Source of the DNA: Platanthera guangdongensis
Taxonomy: Eukaryota > Streptophyta > Magnoliopsida > Asparagales > Orchidaceae
NCBI GenBank assembly: GCA_039583875.1
Contig: CM077150.1
Coordinates: 179,432,375 to 179,496,374, forward strand
Length of the DNA stretch: 64,000 nucleotides
Reading direction: 5' to 3'
Shown in pieces: positions 10,207 through 21,846 of the stretch. Below the pieces are notes generated by a model that had not been told where the DNA came from, ran no database searches, and saw nothing but the letters and a program-made list of their open reading frames with translations. A program made the position numbers and the translations under genes. Every line of letters starts with the position of its first letter. Position 1 is the first letter of the stretch.

Positions 10207-11729
10207 TTACTGGAGGCAATCTATCCTCAACTTGATTTCCTCCATTCTCCCCACTAAACTGTACTTCATTATCTTCATCATCAGCTTGTGGGTCTTATAC
10301 TCCCCCTGCACAACATCCATCATTTTCTTCATCCTGTCAGGTTGGTCTTCACTAATGGTTAGATTGTCCATCTTTTCCTTCAAACCTGTAGAGCTAGAAG
10401 AAGTGCTAGACAGCTCACAGTTGATTAGCTTAGATTCATCAAAGACTACATGGACAGATTTTTCTACAGCTTGAGTAGTCGAGTTGTAGATCTTGTATGC
10501 CCTACTATTTTTGTTGTACCAACAAATATCCATTCTTGAGACTTGGTAGCAAACTTAGTTAAATAAGACTTGTCATTGTTAAGTACATAACACTTGCTAT
10601 CAAAGATCCTAAAGTAGGATATGTTTGGTTTTCTACCCTTCAGAATCTCATATGCAGTCTTCTTGTGGCTTTTGTTGATGGAAGCTCTATTGAGAACATG
10701 ATAGGCAGTGTTTATTGCCTCAGCCCAGAAATATTCTGTGAGAGATGTGTCACTTAGTAGTGTTCTACCAGCATCAATAAGTGTTCTATTTTTTCTTTTA
10801 GCAATTTCATTTTGCTGAGCAGTTCTAGGTGATGAGAATTCTTGATAAATCCCAAGTTCTTCACAGAACTTTGTCACGCATTCAGACTGAAACTCAATCT
10901 CATGATCACTTCTAATCTTAACCACAGAACTGTTGAATTCATTCTGTATTTGCTTAACAAATGTTTGGAAGACAGTTGGAGTATCAGATTTCTTACTCAG
11001 AAAGAATACCCATGCAAATCTGGAAAAGTCATCAACAACCAGAAATGTATAGACTTTCCTATCTAGACTATGAACTGGCATAGGACCAAATAAATCCATA
11101 TGCAGGAGGTACAAACACCTCACTGAATATTTGGTATCAAGACTGTGGAAGGAGGTCTTGGTCTGTTTGCCGTTTTGACAAGCTGAACATACACCCTCCT
11201 TGATGCACTTGACTTGAGGATCATTCATCACTAACTCTCTACTAAAGAGTTGACTTATAGTCTTGTAGTTAAGGTGAGCTAGCCTCTTATGCCATTTGAC
11301 ACAATGAGAAGCTTTCTCATCGGCAACTAGGCAAACAGGAGAATCTTTATTCTCACCCACAAAATTTAGACAATAGACATTTCCTTTTTCATAGCCTGTC
11401 AAGATAACCTCTTGATCACCTGTCATTCTAATCTGACACTCATTCTTAATAAAAGAAGTGTCATAACCAAGATCACTTAGTTGACTTATGTTTATTAGAT
11501 TATGTTTTAAACCTTTCACAGAGGCCACTTGAGTGATAGTGATTGAGTTATTAGAAATTTTACCAAAACCTTTGATTACTCCCTTTTTTGATCCACCAAA
11601 GATAACTTTGGGTTCATCTAATGTGGGAGTAAAGTCCTTTAGCAACGTTCTAGTTCCAGTCATGTGTCTGAAACATCCACTGTCCAAGTACCATATTGGG
11701 GTATGGTCACTTGTACTCACCTGCATCAA
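10207..11729 (-). pseudogene. Element D protease and integrase
   Basis: Protease motif WYLDSGCFRHMTG; the active-site DSG is intact. A GAG-pre-integrase region (WHKRLAHLN, CSACQNGKQTK) and the integrase core follow, with aspartates in HMDLFGPM and RSDHEIEF and the glutamate in QQNEIAKRKNR. GTEF is altered to EIEF and NGVAE to NEIAK. A frameshift near 10500 separates the integrase C-terminal part. Confidence 0.85.
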
Positions 11730-11769
11730 ATAAAATTACCTAACCTTAAATCCCCAACAGTTATTGGGT

Positions 11770-13717
11770 TCTAGGTTCAGGTTATATTGAAATTTGACAT
11801 GCTTGCCTGCAGCCTTTCTGACAGGTAAGCTACCATTTTTCTTGACACTAATGTTGTGTCAACAATCAATGGCATAATGACTCACTTTGCCACAACACCA
11901 GCACTCATATCTGTTGTATATTCTTTTAAGTACAGGCTTAACAGCATTGCTGTCAGCAGTCATCAATTATGTTGGAACAGTGGTCTTTTTATTAAATGCT
12001 GGGGCTGGTGCACCAAACACTGATGATTCCTGAAAATGGTGTGTTTGTTCATGGGCTGCCCTATTGGCATTTGCACCTTTGTCATCCTGATCACCATGCT
12101 TACAGTGACCATGTGTGATGTCATGGTTATACCTGTTAGTAGGTTGCATCACTTTCCTGAAAGGAATAGGGGGTTTGGAGGCAAGTGGCTGAACTGGGGT
12201 CTTGCCTTTCCTTTTGGAATTAGCTGCCCTTGTTCTTCCCTTGAAGATCTTGCAACAGATCAACATATTTATCAATTAGTTGATTCACATCCCCTTCAAA
12301 TTCAGAATCATCCTCATCACTTGATGTTGATGCTTCTGATTCTGGTTCAATATAATAATCAGAAATTGAAGATAAATTGTTTACATTACTAGGACCAGAC
12401 TGATCCTGACACTGATCTTCCTCAGACATAGCCATCAGCCCTCTATAATGATGATCTTCAATCTCATTTATAGAGTCCAGTATTTGCAGGAATTCAGTCT
12501 CTACAGAATTCTCTTCAGTTGTGAGCAGCCCAATATAGGCTTCAGCTTCAGCCTCTTCTCCTGAACTTGATGATGAGGAGTCAGTCCAACTTTTTTGCTT
12601 CTTTGCAACAAAGAATCTCTCCTTTTTGCCCTTATTTTGATGCTTCTTCGTGTCATTAGATACCTTTCTTTTATCAGCGCAATCAGCTATGACATGTCCG
12701 GACCTGTTGCAACAATAACAAACAATTTTAGAAGAAGTTAGTTTGCTTGGTTTAGTGTCATACCTGTCTTTTTAGAAGATTTCTTTTTCTGATAGTAGTC
12801 ATCCTTGGACTGTGAGGAGGATGGTTTGGTTCTCCACTGTTTTTTCTTCATGAATCTTTGGAATTGTCTGGTGAAGGCAGCAAAGTCTTCATCAGAATTG
12901 GGGCTATCTGATGTGTTGTTGTCAGAATTATCTGAGTTAATTTCAGCAGCTTTCCTAGGCGGAGATGGAGACATTCTCATGTCCTTCTTTGTGGCTTCAA
13001 CCTTGAAGGCCACAAATTTCTCTTTGTACTCAAACCTATTGCTTTTCTCCTCCTCCTTTCTGGTCATAAGTTGCATCTCATATGATAGCAATTTTCCAAA
13101 TAGGGTTGGAGGAGATGTATCTGCAAGTTTGGCCACTTCCTTGATGACACATATCTTGGTATCTCAGTCCTTGGTTAGTGATCTGAGAAACTTATCATTG
13201 AGCTCATATGTGCTGAAAACTCTTCCATATGTCATTAGCTCATAACTATTCTGAAAAACTTCTTATAGCACTCAGTTATGCTATCTGTTTTGTTTTGTCT
13301 AAAATTTTCATATTCTTGATTTAGCATACACTTTTTATCCTCTCTTACTTCTTCTGTTCCCTCCATGTAGACAATCAAAGTGTCTCACATCTCCTTGGAG
13401 GTTTTGCAATGAACCAAGTTTTAGAAAGTTGAGTCATCTATAGCACTAACTATTATGTTTTGTGCTCTCTTATCCATAGTGGCTAAGATGATCTCATCCT
13501 TTGTCATTTCAGAGTAACTTTTTGGAGTCTTAAGATTGGAATCAAGAACTGAGATGTTCATAGGAATGAATGACCCTTCTTGAACTGTGATATAGATTCT
13601 TGGGTCAGAAGCTTCCATGAATAATCTGACTTTCTCTTTCCATATGCCAAAGATTTCCTTTCTGCATATGAGAATTTTCATGGATCCAAGTTCCTTGTGA
13701 TTTTCACCTGAACCCAT
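11770..13717 (-). pseudogene. Element D gag with two zinc knuckles
   Basis: Starts MGSGENHKELGSMK at 13717. It runs through the KRAQNIIVSAIDDSTF, TSKEM-DTLIVYMEG and FGKLLSYEMQL blocks, with several stops and shifts at 13240-13430. Two CCHC knuckles are readable: CYCCNRSGHVIADC near 12680-12720 and CWCCGKVSHYAIDC at 11862-11903. Between them is an acidic serine-rich stretch. Confidence 0.8.
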
Positions 13718-13783
13718 TTTGGCTAACTGATAACTGTCTTGGAGATCAACTCAAACTGTTGAGTCTAATCTTAAGCAACCTGT

Positions 13784-13794
13784 CTCTGATAACA
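13784..13794 (-). promoter_or_regulatory. Primer-binding site of element D
   Basis: Minus strand TGTTATCAGAG, a variant of TGGTATCAGAG, two bases after the LTR end CTTTCA. Confidence 0.75.
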
Positions 13795-14619
13795 CTTGAA
13801 AGAATTGGTTTCAAAATACCCTAAACACCTAGAGGGGGGTAAATAGGTTCAATTCTTATTTTATTTAGGCAGATAAATTATATCACAGTTAGACAACCTA
13901 TGCTAGAACTATCACAGCACAGATTAAAACAAACACAGCCAACACAGCATACACACAGATTTATAGTGGTTTCCCAAGAGATGGGTACATCCACTTTCCC
14001 TCTTCGCCTATCTAGCAGTATACTAGATTCGGCCTAACTTCCTTCCTTCTTCTCAGATCATAAGATCTTACAACTCAGAACCCAGAATGGTTCCTACAAC
14101 TCAGACTTCAGCAAGTCCTACAAATCAGATTTTTTCAGAGAATCCTACCTCAGAGTGAGTCCACACTCCTACACAAAAGCTAGCAAGCCCTACTTCAGCC
14201 CTTATAACCAGACCTACAACTCAGATTACAAAAATCCTACAACTCATATTCTTCCAGAGAATCCTACCTCAGATCTATAAAAGATTTTACAAAATTTGAT
14301 TGAGAGAATGATTATTTCTTCACCCAAGAGAAAGATGAATGGATGAAGACTTCCTGATCAGTTCTGGAATGAACTGACTACTTAGGATCCAACCTGTCTT
14401 AACTTCTTCAAAGCTTCTTAAATCTGAACAAAGTAAGGCTGATCTTTCTTGAAAAGTTGGAGTCGATCTACAATCCAGCTCTTCTCTTCTTTCAGATGTA
14501 ACTCTGAATTTTTCGTGCAAACTTGTTTAGAATCTGCCTTCTTTTTAACAGAGACTTGTTGATTTTAGGATGAAACAAATACTCAGTTCTTCACTTACTT
14601 TTCTTTGATAGAACAGGTC

Positions 14620-14628
14620 TTTATATAG
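14620..14628 (-). promoter_or_regulatory. TATA box of LTR D
   Basis: Minus-strand CTATATAAA about 130 bp downstream of the TGTCGACACA array. Confidence 0.65.
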
Positions 14629-14761
14629 ATCTCATCTGAGGTTAGCGGCTGATCTGATTTATAACTGCCTTCTGACAGATGTGACAACTTTGTCAGTTAC
14701 GACAGCTGTCAAGTCTTCACTCTTGACATTTGAACCTTTGCCACTTTTACCTCAGCAGAAA

Positions 14762-15096
14762 GTGTCGAGACAAAACTTCATATGTGTCTACACAAATGGA
14801 ACATGTGTCGACACAATACTTGATGATGTTGACATAGCTCATAGAATGTCGACACAGCTCTTCTTTATTTTCTCGACACAGCCTCTGAAGAATGTGTCGA
14901 CACAAGTCCTGTGTGTCGACACAATCTGCTTCCAGTCTTGACATAGTTGGTGTCACCAGAATTCTTGAGTGTGTCGACACAAGTCTTGTGTGTCGACACA
15001 ATTGCTGTAGACTGAATTTTTGTGTGTCGACACAAGTCCTGTGTGTCGACACAATCTGCTTCTGGTGTCGCCACATTTCCTTCACAAGTGTCGACA
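14762..15096. repeat. TGTCGACACA palindrome array (LTR D)
   Basis: About nine exact TGTCGACAC words plus variants, many paired as GTGTCGACACAA-(5-6 nt)-GTGTCGACACAA. It occupies the U3 upstream of the TATA box. Confidence 0.9.
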
Positions 15097-15315
15097 CTTG
15101 TACTTAGATTATTTTACTGCATTTCTTTATCCTGCACATTGAAACTCAACATCTCATCAAATACACAATGATGTATATCATTAAGTTAAGTGAGGCTTCT
15201 CCAAATCAGGTACACAGTTTTCAATGTACCCAACAAAAAGTCTTTATCGAAAGAAAAAATTATAATTTTGAAAATGTAGTACTAATTTACTTTGCATGAT
15301 CCTTATAGAATTTTC

Positions 15316-16257
15316 ATGGCAAGTGTTTCACATTCCACTATGTCCCTTCAAGCGATCCTTGAGAATGAAAAACTGTGCGTGACGAATTATTTGGACTGGT
15401 ACAGTAGCTTGAGAATTGTTCTCAGGCAAGAGCGCAAGCTCTATGTTTTGGAAGAGGAATCCCCTGATGAGCCTGTCGGGAATGCACCCAGTGCTGATAA
15501 GGATGCTAACAAGAAGTACCTTGACAACTCCTTAAACGTCGAATGTCTCATGCTAGCGACCATGAACTCTGAGCTCCAAAAGCAATATGAGAACATGGGT
15601 TGCAAGGATATTGACGAGCATCTCAAGAAAATATTTCAAGTGCAAGCTCGTCAAGAGAGATTAGATGTCACTAAGGAGTTGTTTCAGTGCAAGATGCAAG
15701 CTCGGGACCTAGTAGGGACTCGCGTACTCAAGATGATTGGGTATATCGAGAACCTTGAAAGACTAGGGTTCCCTCTGGGCCAAGAGTTGGACACAGACCA
15801 GATCCTGCAATCGTTGCCGGAAAATTATGAGGAGTTTGTCTTAAACTATAACATGAATGAAATAAACAAGACACTGTCCGAGCTCCTAAGCATGTTGCGA
15901 ACTACTGAGATCAACATGAAGAAGGTCAATCCTGCTAGCCTCATACTGATGGTGCATAAAGGCAAGGGCAAGGCCAAGGGCTTCAAGAAGATGAAGGTAG
16001 GACCTAAGTCTGCTCTGGAGCTCAAGTCTTCTACACTGAAAAGGAAAGGTTCATGGAAAGAGGGAAAGTGTCACCGCTGTGGCAACGCTATTCATTGGAG
16101 AAGGAATTGTCCTTCATACATTGAGGGTCTGCAAAATATTAAGAGAGATATGACTTCCGCTTCAGGTATTTATGTTATAGAGATAAAACTTTCTGCTTCT
16201 TCATCCTGGATATTGGATACCGGATGTGGTTCTCGCAATTGTATAAATGTGCAGTAA
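15316..16257 (+). pseudogene. Element C gag and protease start
   Basis: ATG at 15316 (MASVSHSTMSLQAILENEKL). A UBN2-type Copia Gag of about 280 residues with LTGTNYLDW-like and LPENYEEFVLNYNM blocks, a lysine-rich region and one zinc knuckle, CHRCGNAIHWRRNC (C-x2-C-x4-H-x4-C). It runs directly into the protease, SSWILDTGCGSRNCINVQ, where DTG is the catalytic triad. It is the longest open part of C. The TAA at 16255 is an in-frame substitution, not a natural end. Confidence 0.85.
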
Positions 16258-17637
16258 CTGTGAAGGAGAAGAATGTGGAGTAAAGGAGAGGTGGACCTGC
16301 GTGTTGGCAATGGAGCAAGAGTTGTTGCAGTCGCCGTGGGTGTTTACCGTCTTTCTTTGTCCAGTGGGCTCGTAATAGAACTAGATAACTATTATTTTGT
16401 TCTCTCCATAACTAGAAACATTATATCCATTTTATGTTTGTATATGATGGGTTTTCCTTCTATTATTAAGAACAATTATTATTCAATATTTAAAAATGAT
16501 GTTTGTTTTGATGTAATCCAAATATTTAATAGTTTATATGTTTTGAACTTACATCATCAGATCTATAACATAGAAAATACTAAAATACTAAAAATGAATG
16601 ACTCGAACCCTACATATATTTGGCATTGCCGTTTGGGTCATATAAATGAGAAACGTATATCCAAGCTTCATAGAGATGAACTATTGGACTCATTTGATTA
16701 TGAATCATTTAAGAGATGTAAATTTTGTTTGTTAGGCAAGATGACTAAGGACCATTTCACTGGAAACAATGAGAGGGCTGATGATCTCTTGAGTATAGTA
16801 TATAGTGATGCATGTGGACCCATGAGTTCTATGGCCAGAGGTGGGTATTTATACTTTGTTACATTTACTGATGATTTCAGTAGAAACGGATACGTGTATC
16901 TTATAAAGTGCAAATCCAAAACCTTTAAAAATTTCAAAAAAAAATTAAAAACAAAGTAGAGAACACGTGGGTAAGAAGGTTAAAGCACTCTGATATGATC
17001 GAGGTGGCGAATACATAAGTCATGAGTTCCGTGATCATCTGAAAGAGTGTGGTATTGTATCACAGCTCACTCCACCTAAAACACCATAGCATAATGGTGT
17101 GTCTGAGCGGAGGAATCGTACACTGTTAGACATGGTGTGATCGATGATGAGTCATGCAGATCTGTCTGTTTTCTTTTGGAGTTTTGCTCTAAAAACTACT
17201 GCTTTAACATTAAAGCGTGCTTCAACGAAACCGGTTCTAAAGACACCATATAAGATATGGACTGGGAAGCGTCCTAGTATGTCGTTCATTAAGGTTTGGG
17301 GCTGTGAGGCATACGCGCGACGTAAAATGTCTGACAAGCTGAAACCCAAATCGGATAAGTGTTATCTTGTGCGGTATCCTAAGGAAACAAAAGGGTACTA
17401 TTTATACCTACCGTCCAAAGGCAAAGTGTTTGTCGCGAGTACTAGCGTCTTTCTTGAGAAAGAGTTTTTAAGTAGAAAAACTGTCATCGTAGAACTTGAA
17501 GAAATTCAAGAACCACAAAATGTGCATGAACCGGAATTGGAACGTGAGTCATGACTACAAGTTATTTTAACTGGAGAATCTGCTCAGGAAACACAAGTTC
17601 CACGTAGATATGGTAGACTAAGGTTTGAGCCTGAGAG
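16258..17637 (+). pseudogene. Element C protease end, pre-integrase and integrase
   Basis: After two in-frame stops the frame continues (SKGEVDLRVGNGARV), then IWHCRLGHINEKRISKLH and the CKFCLLGKMTK finger. The integrase core has YSDACGPM, DDFSRNGYVYL, a broken RGGEY block near 17000 and SERRNRT near 17110. From 17144 another frame carries SFWSFALKTTA, KTPYKIWTGKRPS and the C-terminal YPKETKGYYLY segment. Frameshifts lie at 16960-17140. The reading stops at the B insertion. Confidence 0.85.
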
Positions 17638-17642
17638 ATATG
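17638..17642 (+). repeat. Target-site duplication of element B, left copy
   Basis: ATATG; the identical right copy is at 30343-30347. Confidence 0.9.
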
Positions 17643-19588
17643 TGTTGGATCCCTAGTTGATTTGGGCTAGGTTCACTGACTTAGGATGTGACCAATCATG
17701 TATAGCCAGGGTCATTTTGTGTCCTAGAGTCTAGGTTAAGTCCTTAGGTTCAACTCCAGATGGACCAGCTTTCATCAAGACCCTCAGAGACTCCAGACTC
17801 ACAAGTTTTCAAGGCTAAGTAAAGTGAGTTCGACGTTCGTCGAACTCAGCTCGACGAAAGGAATTCTGCGCTCGACGATCGTGAGACAATTCTTAGTGCT
17901 GAGCTCGACGATCTATGTTCTCTGTTCGACGAAAATTCAGTTTCTACATCAAGCCAAAGTCAGGAGAACTTAAAATTTTGTAAGTCCAGCTTCATGCTTC
18001 GGTCGACGAATTATATTCTGAGCTCGACGAACTTGGACCTCAAGTTCACAGCTTCTCAGGTCGACGAAGTCAGCTTTTCAGGTCGACGAATGCTATTCTC
18101 TACTCGACGATTTCTGGACTCAGAGAATCTGTGTCGACACTTAGGGTTTGTGTCGACACCAGACGATTTGTGTCGACATCAGGATTTCAGTCGACACCAA
18201 CTTATGTCGACACCAGGATTTCAATCGACACCAACTTATGTCGACACCAGAGGATTTGTGTCGACACCAAGATCAATCTGTCGACACCAACTTTTGTCGA
18301 CACGGCATTTCAGCAGATGCAAGATATTTTGTTTAAGTCCAGAACTTTTCTCAGGTCGACGAATTTGGTTCTCAGCTCGACGAATGAAGACTGTCTATCA
18401 AATGAATGAAGATTGTCTGGTCGACGAACTCTATCAAGCTCAGCTCGACGAACTCAAGCTCAGCTCGACGAACACAAGTTCAGCTCGACGAATTGTGTTC
18501 TTTGTTCGACGAATCCAGATTAGGTTTTCTTCAAAGTTCTCGTCTCGTTTCTTGGCACTGATTCCGGAACATTTAATGTCAGATCTTCTCGGAATGTTAC
18601 CGTTAGAACGCGCATTGACTATGGACGATTACATGCCGTTTTTCCATGGGACAGTTAGAAAAGTCATTGATTGTTGATTCTTTCTAAGGCCGACTGTAAT
18701 TACTGCTCGACATTCAAAAGTTTGAATATTCTTCAGTCAGTAAGAGAGACACACACAGAGACATAGATAGAGAACAGAATCAAGCAGAGTTCAAGAATTA
18801 CAGTACAGAAAATACTAAAAAGTTGCAGAAGAACAAACATTGCAAAAAGCAAAAGTTTTTGACTGCAATCAGCCTTGACCAGAGAACTTTTGGAGAAGAA
18901 GAAGAACAATTAAATTCAATCAAGAGTCTTCTTCTCTCTATTTACAGGATAACTTCAAAGGACAACATTCAATCAATCTGTCAAAGAAGTTCCTGAAGCA
19001 GTTCTGGTCCAGACATTCTAGGTCATTGAAGGCCTATCACCCTAAAGCAGTGCTCCAGCATTCCTGACCAATTCAAGATCTCAAGGGGAGGAAGAGCTGC
19101 TACATCAATCCACAAGTCTTCTCTCTGACTGTTGACAGAGAAGACATTATCACCCTCTCTCTAATTCCTGTACAGGGTTTTAAATCCCTTCAAAATTATT
19201 CTGATTGCAAGTCTCCTTCCAAAAGACTTGAGGGTTTGGTTTTTGGGGACCTGATCAAAACCCATTGGTGTCCAGGACACCTGATCAACTCATCCTGCAG
19301 TGGATTCCTACCTAGGGTGGTAGAAGAGTGGATGTACCCAGATTGGTTGGGGAACCACTATAGCTCCTTGTGTCCTCTGGTTGCTTATTTTCTTTTGTTT
19401 TCTGGCTGTGGTTTGTGATTGTTCTGTACTGTTTTTTGTTTAGTTAGTTGTTGTGTTTACTTTATGTTATTTGTTTCCCTGTTCACTTAGGAATACAACA
19501 AGAGTTGTAAAAAGTTTTTAGCAACCACCATAATCTATTCACCCCCCCCCCCCCCTCTAGAGTATATCAGATCTAACTTGCACTTTCA
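17643..19588 (+). mobile_element. Element B 5' LTR
   Basis: TGTTGGATCC...CTTTCA. Early in the LTR is a 680-bp palindrome array. Near the end is a 14-C tract (19542-19555) followed by CTCTAGAG. No convincing TATA box was found after the array. Confidence 0.95.
17828..18512. repeat. Mixed palindrome array in 5' LTR of B
   Basis: Two word sets: GCTCGACGAA/TTCGTCGAAC-type words at both flanks, and a central block (18131-18305) of GTGTCGACACC words. Near the start is GAGTTCGACG directly followed by TTCGTCGAACTC. The array is almost identical in the 3' LTR (28588-29275). Confidence 0.9.
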
Positions 19589-19590
19589 AT

Positions 19591-19601
19591 TGGTATCAGA
19601 G
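19591..19601 (+). promoter_or_regulatory. Primer-binding site of element B
   Basis: TGGTATCAGAG, two bases after the LTR; an exact match to the usual initiator tRNA-Met PBS core. Confidence 0.9.
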
Positions 19602-19604
19602 AGA

Positions 19605-19735
19605 GGTTGGTTAAAAATACCACATCTTTCAGGTTGGTTAAAAATACCACATCTTCCAGGTTGGTTAAAAATACCACATCTTCCAGGTTGGTTAAAAATA
19701 CAACATCTTCCAGGGTTGGTTAAAATACCACACCT
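19605..19735 (+). repeat. Leader tandem repeat
   Basis: Five near-identical ~31-bp units (GGTTGGTTAAAAATACCACA...CTTCCA) between the PBS and gag. The position is where an RNA packaging or dimerisation signal could lie; that role is inference. Confidence 0.85.
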
Positions 19736-19829
19736 TAGTGGTTGCACAGGCTAACACCTGAACCCAAAGATCCCTCTACTTAGATCTGCTTGTTTTAAGT
19801 CTGTTATTAGAATTATTTCTTCACAAAAC

Positions 19830-21845
19830 ATGACCCAAAACAAAGATTATGCTAGCACCAGACCTCCAGTGTGCAATCTATCTAAGTTTGCACTTTGGAA
19901 GGCAAGAATTAGACTGTACATGAACTCTATTGATGAAGACATTTTCAATTCTGTTTTGACAGTGTGTCCAAGACCCCCAGAAAATACAAGTACAAGTGTT
20001 GTTTGACCTCCTTCAGGAACAGATGCAGAAATAAAGAAATGGAAATTGGCTGATGCAAAAGCTATGAACATTCTAGCCCAGACTATGTCTGATGAAATAT
20101 TTCAAATGGTAGCTGAATGCAACTCAGCAAAGGACATCTGGGACAAGCTATCGGAGATAGTCTCAGGATCTGCTAATGAGAGAAAAGATAGAAGATCTCA
20201 TCTCATAACCCAGTATAAGAACTTCAAGAAAGGAGAAGCTGAGTCAGTAGCAGATATGTATAACAGACTCAGCCTTATAGTCAATGAACTGAAGACTTTG
20301 GACAAAAAGATCTCATTGACTGAGCTAAATGATAAAATCCTAATGTGCTTCCCAAGCACTTGGGACTCAAGGATCTGGCCAATCAAGGATGCCAGAAGTC
20401 TAAATGAGATCACAACTGAAGCTCCCTTGGGCAAGCTCAAGTCTTATGAGCTGCTCATCAAGAATAGAGAAGAAAAGCAGAAGGCTGCCTCACCAACTAC
20501 AAGAAAGGAAAAATCAATAGCTTTCAAAGCCATTGAAGATCAGCCTGAGGACAAGGTCACAGGCAATGAATAGCTGCTTAGCCTACTGGCCAAAAGATTT
20601 TACAAAATGGCCAGGAAAAATTTCAGGAAAAAGTCTGCCAGAGGGCATGACAAGCCAAGGTATGACAAATCAAATAACAAAGAGATTATTTGTTTTGGAT
20701 GCAGGAAACCAGGCCACATGGTGTCTGACTGTCCAGAAAATCAGTATAAGGCCAAAAAGGACAGGAAGGAAAGAAGAAAAGACAAAAACTTCAGGAAGAA
20801 CAGCAATGACAAACCCTCCTCCAGCAAGAACAAACATACAAGGAAGGGGTTTGTTGCTGAATCTTGGAGTGAGACAGAAGAAGAATCTGAAGCTTCATCC
20901 AGCTCTAGTGATGATGAAGATGATGCTGAAGAAAAAGAGTTTTGCATGATGGCTATCAATGCCTCTCAACAAAATTTTGATGCAGAAGAGTCAGAATCTG
21001 AATCAGAAACTCAATCTGAGGAGGATCAGGTAATAAGTTCTTTTGATTTTAATTCTGAGGACTTCAAGTGTGAGTTTAAAGCACTGTGTTTAGATTTACT
21101 AAGATCTGAGAAAGAAATCATTTCCCTCAGAAATCAGCTATCTGAACACAGCTCTTTAAAATCAGAAAACCTCAAACTCTCTGAGGAGTTGGAGTACTGT
21201 AGGGAGCAGATAGCCTCACTGAAAAGTGAACTATCAGAGGCCAAGAATTTTGAAGAATCCCTCAATGGGAGAAGTATCAAACTAATGGACATCACAAACA
21301 CAGTGAACTCAAGATTTAATAGTACACTGGGCTTGTGTGCTTCATCCAGTCAACTTATAGTATTATCAACCCCAATTAAATTTATCTATGATAAAGGGAA
21401 GAGAGTTGTGGAGGTAGCTAGGAAGAATTCTGATCTACCTAAGAAAACCAAAGTTCAACAGAAATCGTCGAACGGGGCTAGACGATCGTCGAATGAAGAT
21501 CAACGATCTCAGGCTAAATCGTCGAACTCAGTTCGACGATCTCTAAACCCTGAACTCTGGCACAGTCGATCTTCGAACGGAGCTCGACGATCTGACCCAA
21601 GATCGTCGAACTCAGCTCAGAGATCGTCGAACAGAGCTCAGAGTTTTGAAAACTCTTTCAAAAGCAAATCAAAGTTCAATCCTAAAGGTCCTACATCTAA
21701 ATGGTTTAACCCTTATACTGAATGGATAATACCTCCTAGGAGATATCATCCTGAAGGCTATAAGAGTCAACCAGAGATGTCTTTTATTTCTGAATTCAAA
21801 GGTTATCAACCTAGGCCCAAGGTAAACTGGGTCAAAAACAAGTAA
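19830..21845 (+). pseudogene. Element B gag
   Basis: ATG at 19830 (MTQNKDYASTRPPV). One frame runs to the TAA at 21843-21845, interrupted by TGA at 20004 (consistent with CGA to TGA) and TAG at 20571. Order: UBN2 core (AKDIWDKLSEIVSG, YKNFKKGEAESVADMYNRL), a lysine-rich region, zinc knuckle CFGCRKPGHMVSDC (~20697), an acidic serine-rich stretch, a coiled-coil-like stretch near 21060-21250, then an SSNGARRS-type repeat region (21474-21645) encoded by the TCGTCGAAC palindrome. Length fits Sirevirus Gag, which is longer than in other Copia elements. Confidence 0.9.
21474..21645 (+). repeat. TCGTCGAAC palindrome array inside the gag reading frame
   Basis: Six units, each TCGTCGAAC (or a one-base variant) followed after 3-6 nt by GCTCGACGA-like arms. 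The cleanest is TCGTCGAAC (21519-21527), TCA, GTTCGACGA (21531-21539), a perfect inverted repeat. All units stay in phase and encode SSN-ARRS-type peptides. The words match those of B's LTRs and pol-env spacer. Confidence 0.9.
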
Positions 21846-21846
21846 A

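Larger units (their letters stand above)
6539..15235 (-). mobile_element. Element D, 3'-truncated Sirevirus-type Copia
   Basis: Read on the minus strand: 5' LTR (15235-13797), PBS, gag, protease-integrase, RT-RNase H, a palindrome spacer and an env-like ORF. The 3' end is cut at about 6538, where it meets element A's gag head-on; no 3' LTR is present. Gag and Pol carry stops and frameshifts. RNase H followed by a long extra ORF is the Sirevirus arrangement. Confidence 0.85.
13797..15235 (-). mobile_element. Element D 5' LTR
   Basis: 1,439 bp. On the minus strand it starts TGTTGGGTACATTG at 15235 and ends CTTTCA at 13797. Order from its start: palindrome array, TATA box, CTGAGTTGTAGG repeats (14065-14280) and a short C-tract, the same plan as LTR A. 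The flank at 15236-15240 is AAAAG; the partner duplication is lost. Confidence 0.85.

Noticed and set aside
18131..18409. Open frames with CVDTR/CRHQ repeats in LTRs of B (also 28892-29170, 14747-15107)
   Set aside because: Translations of GTGTCGACAC arrays; no protein expected from U3 DNA.
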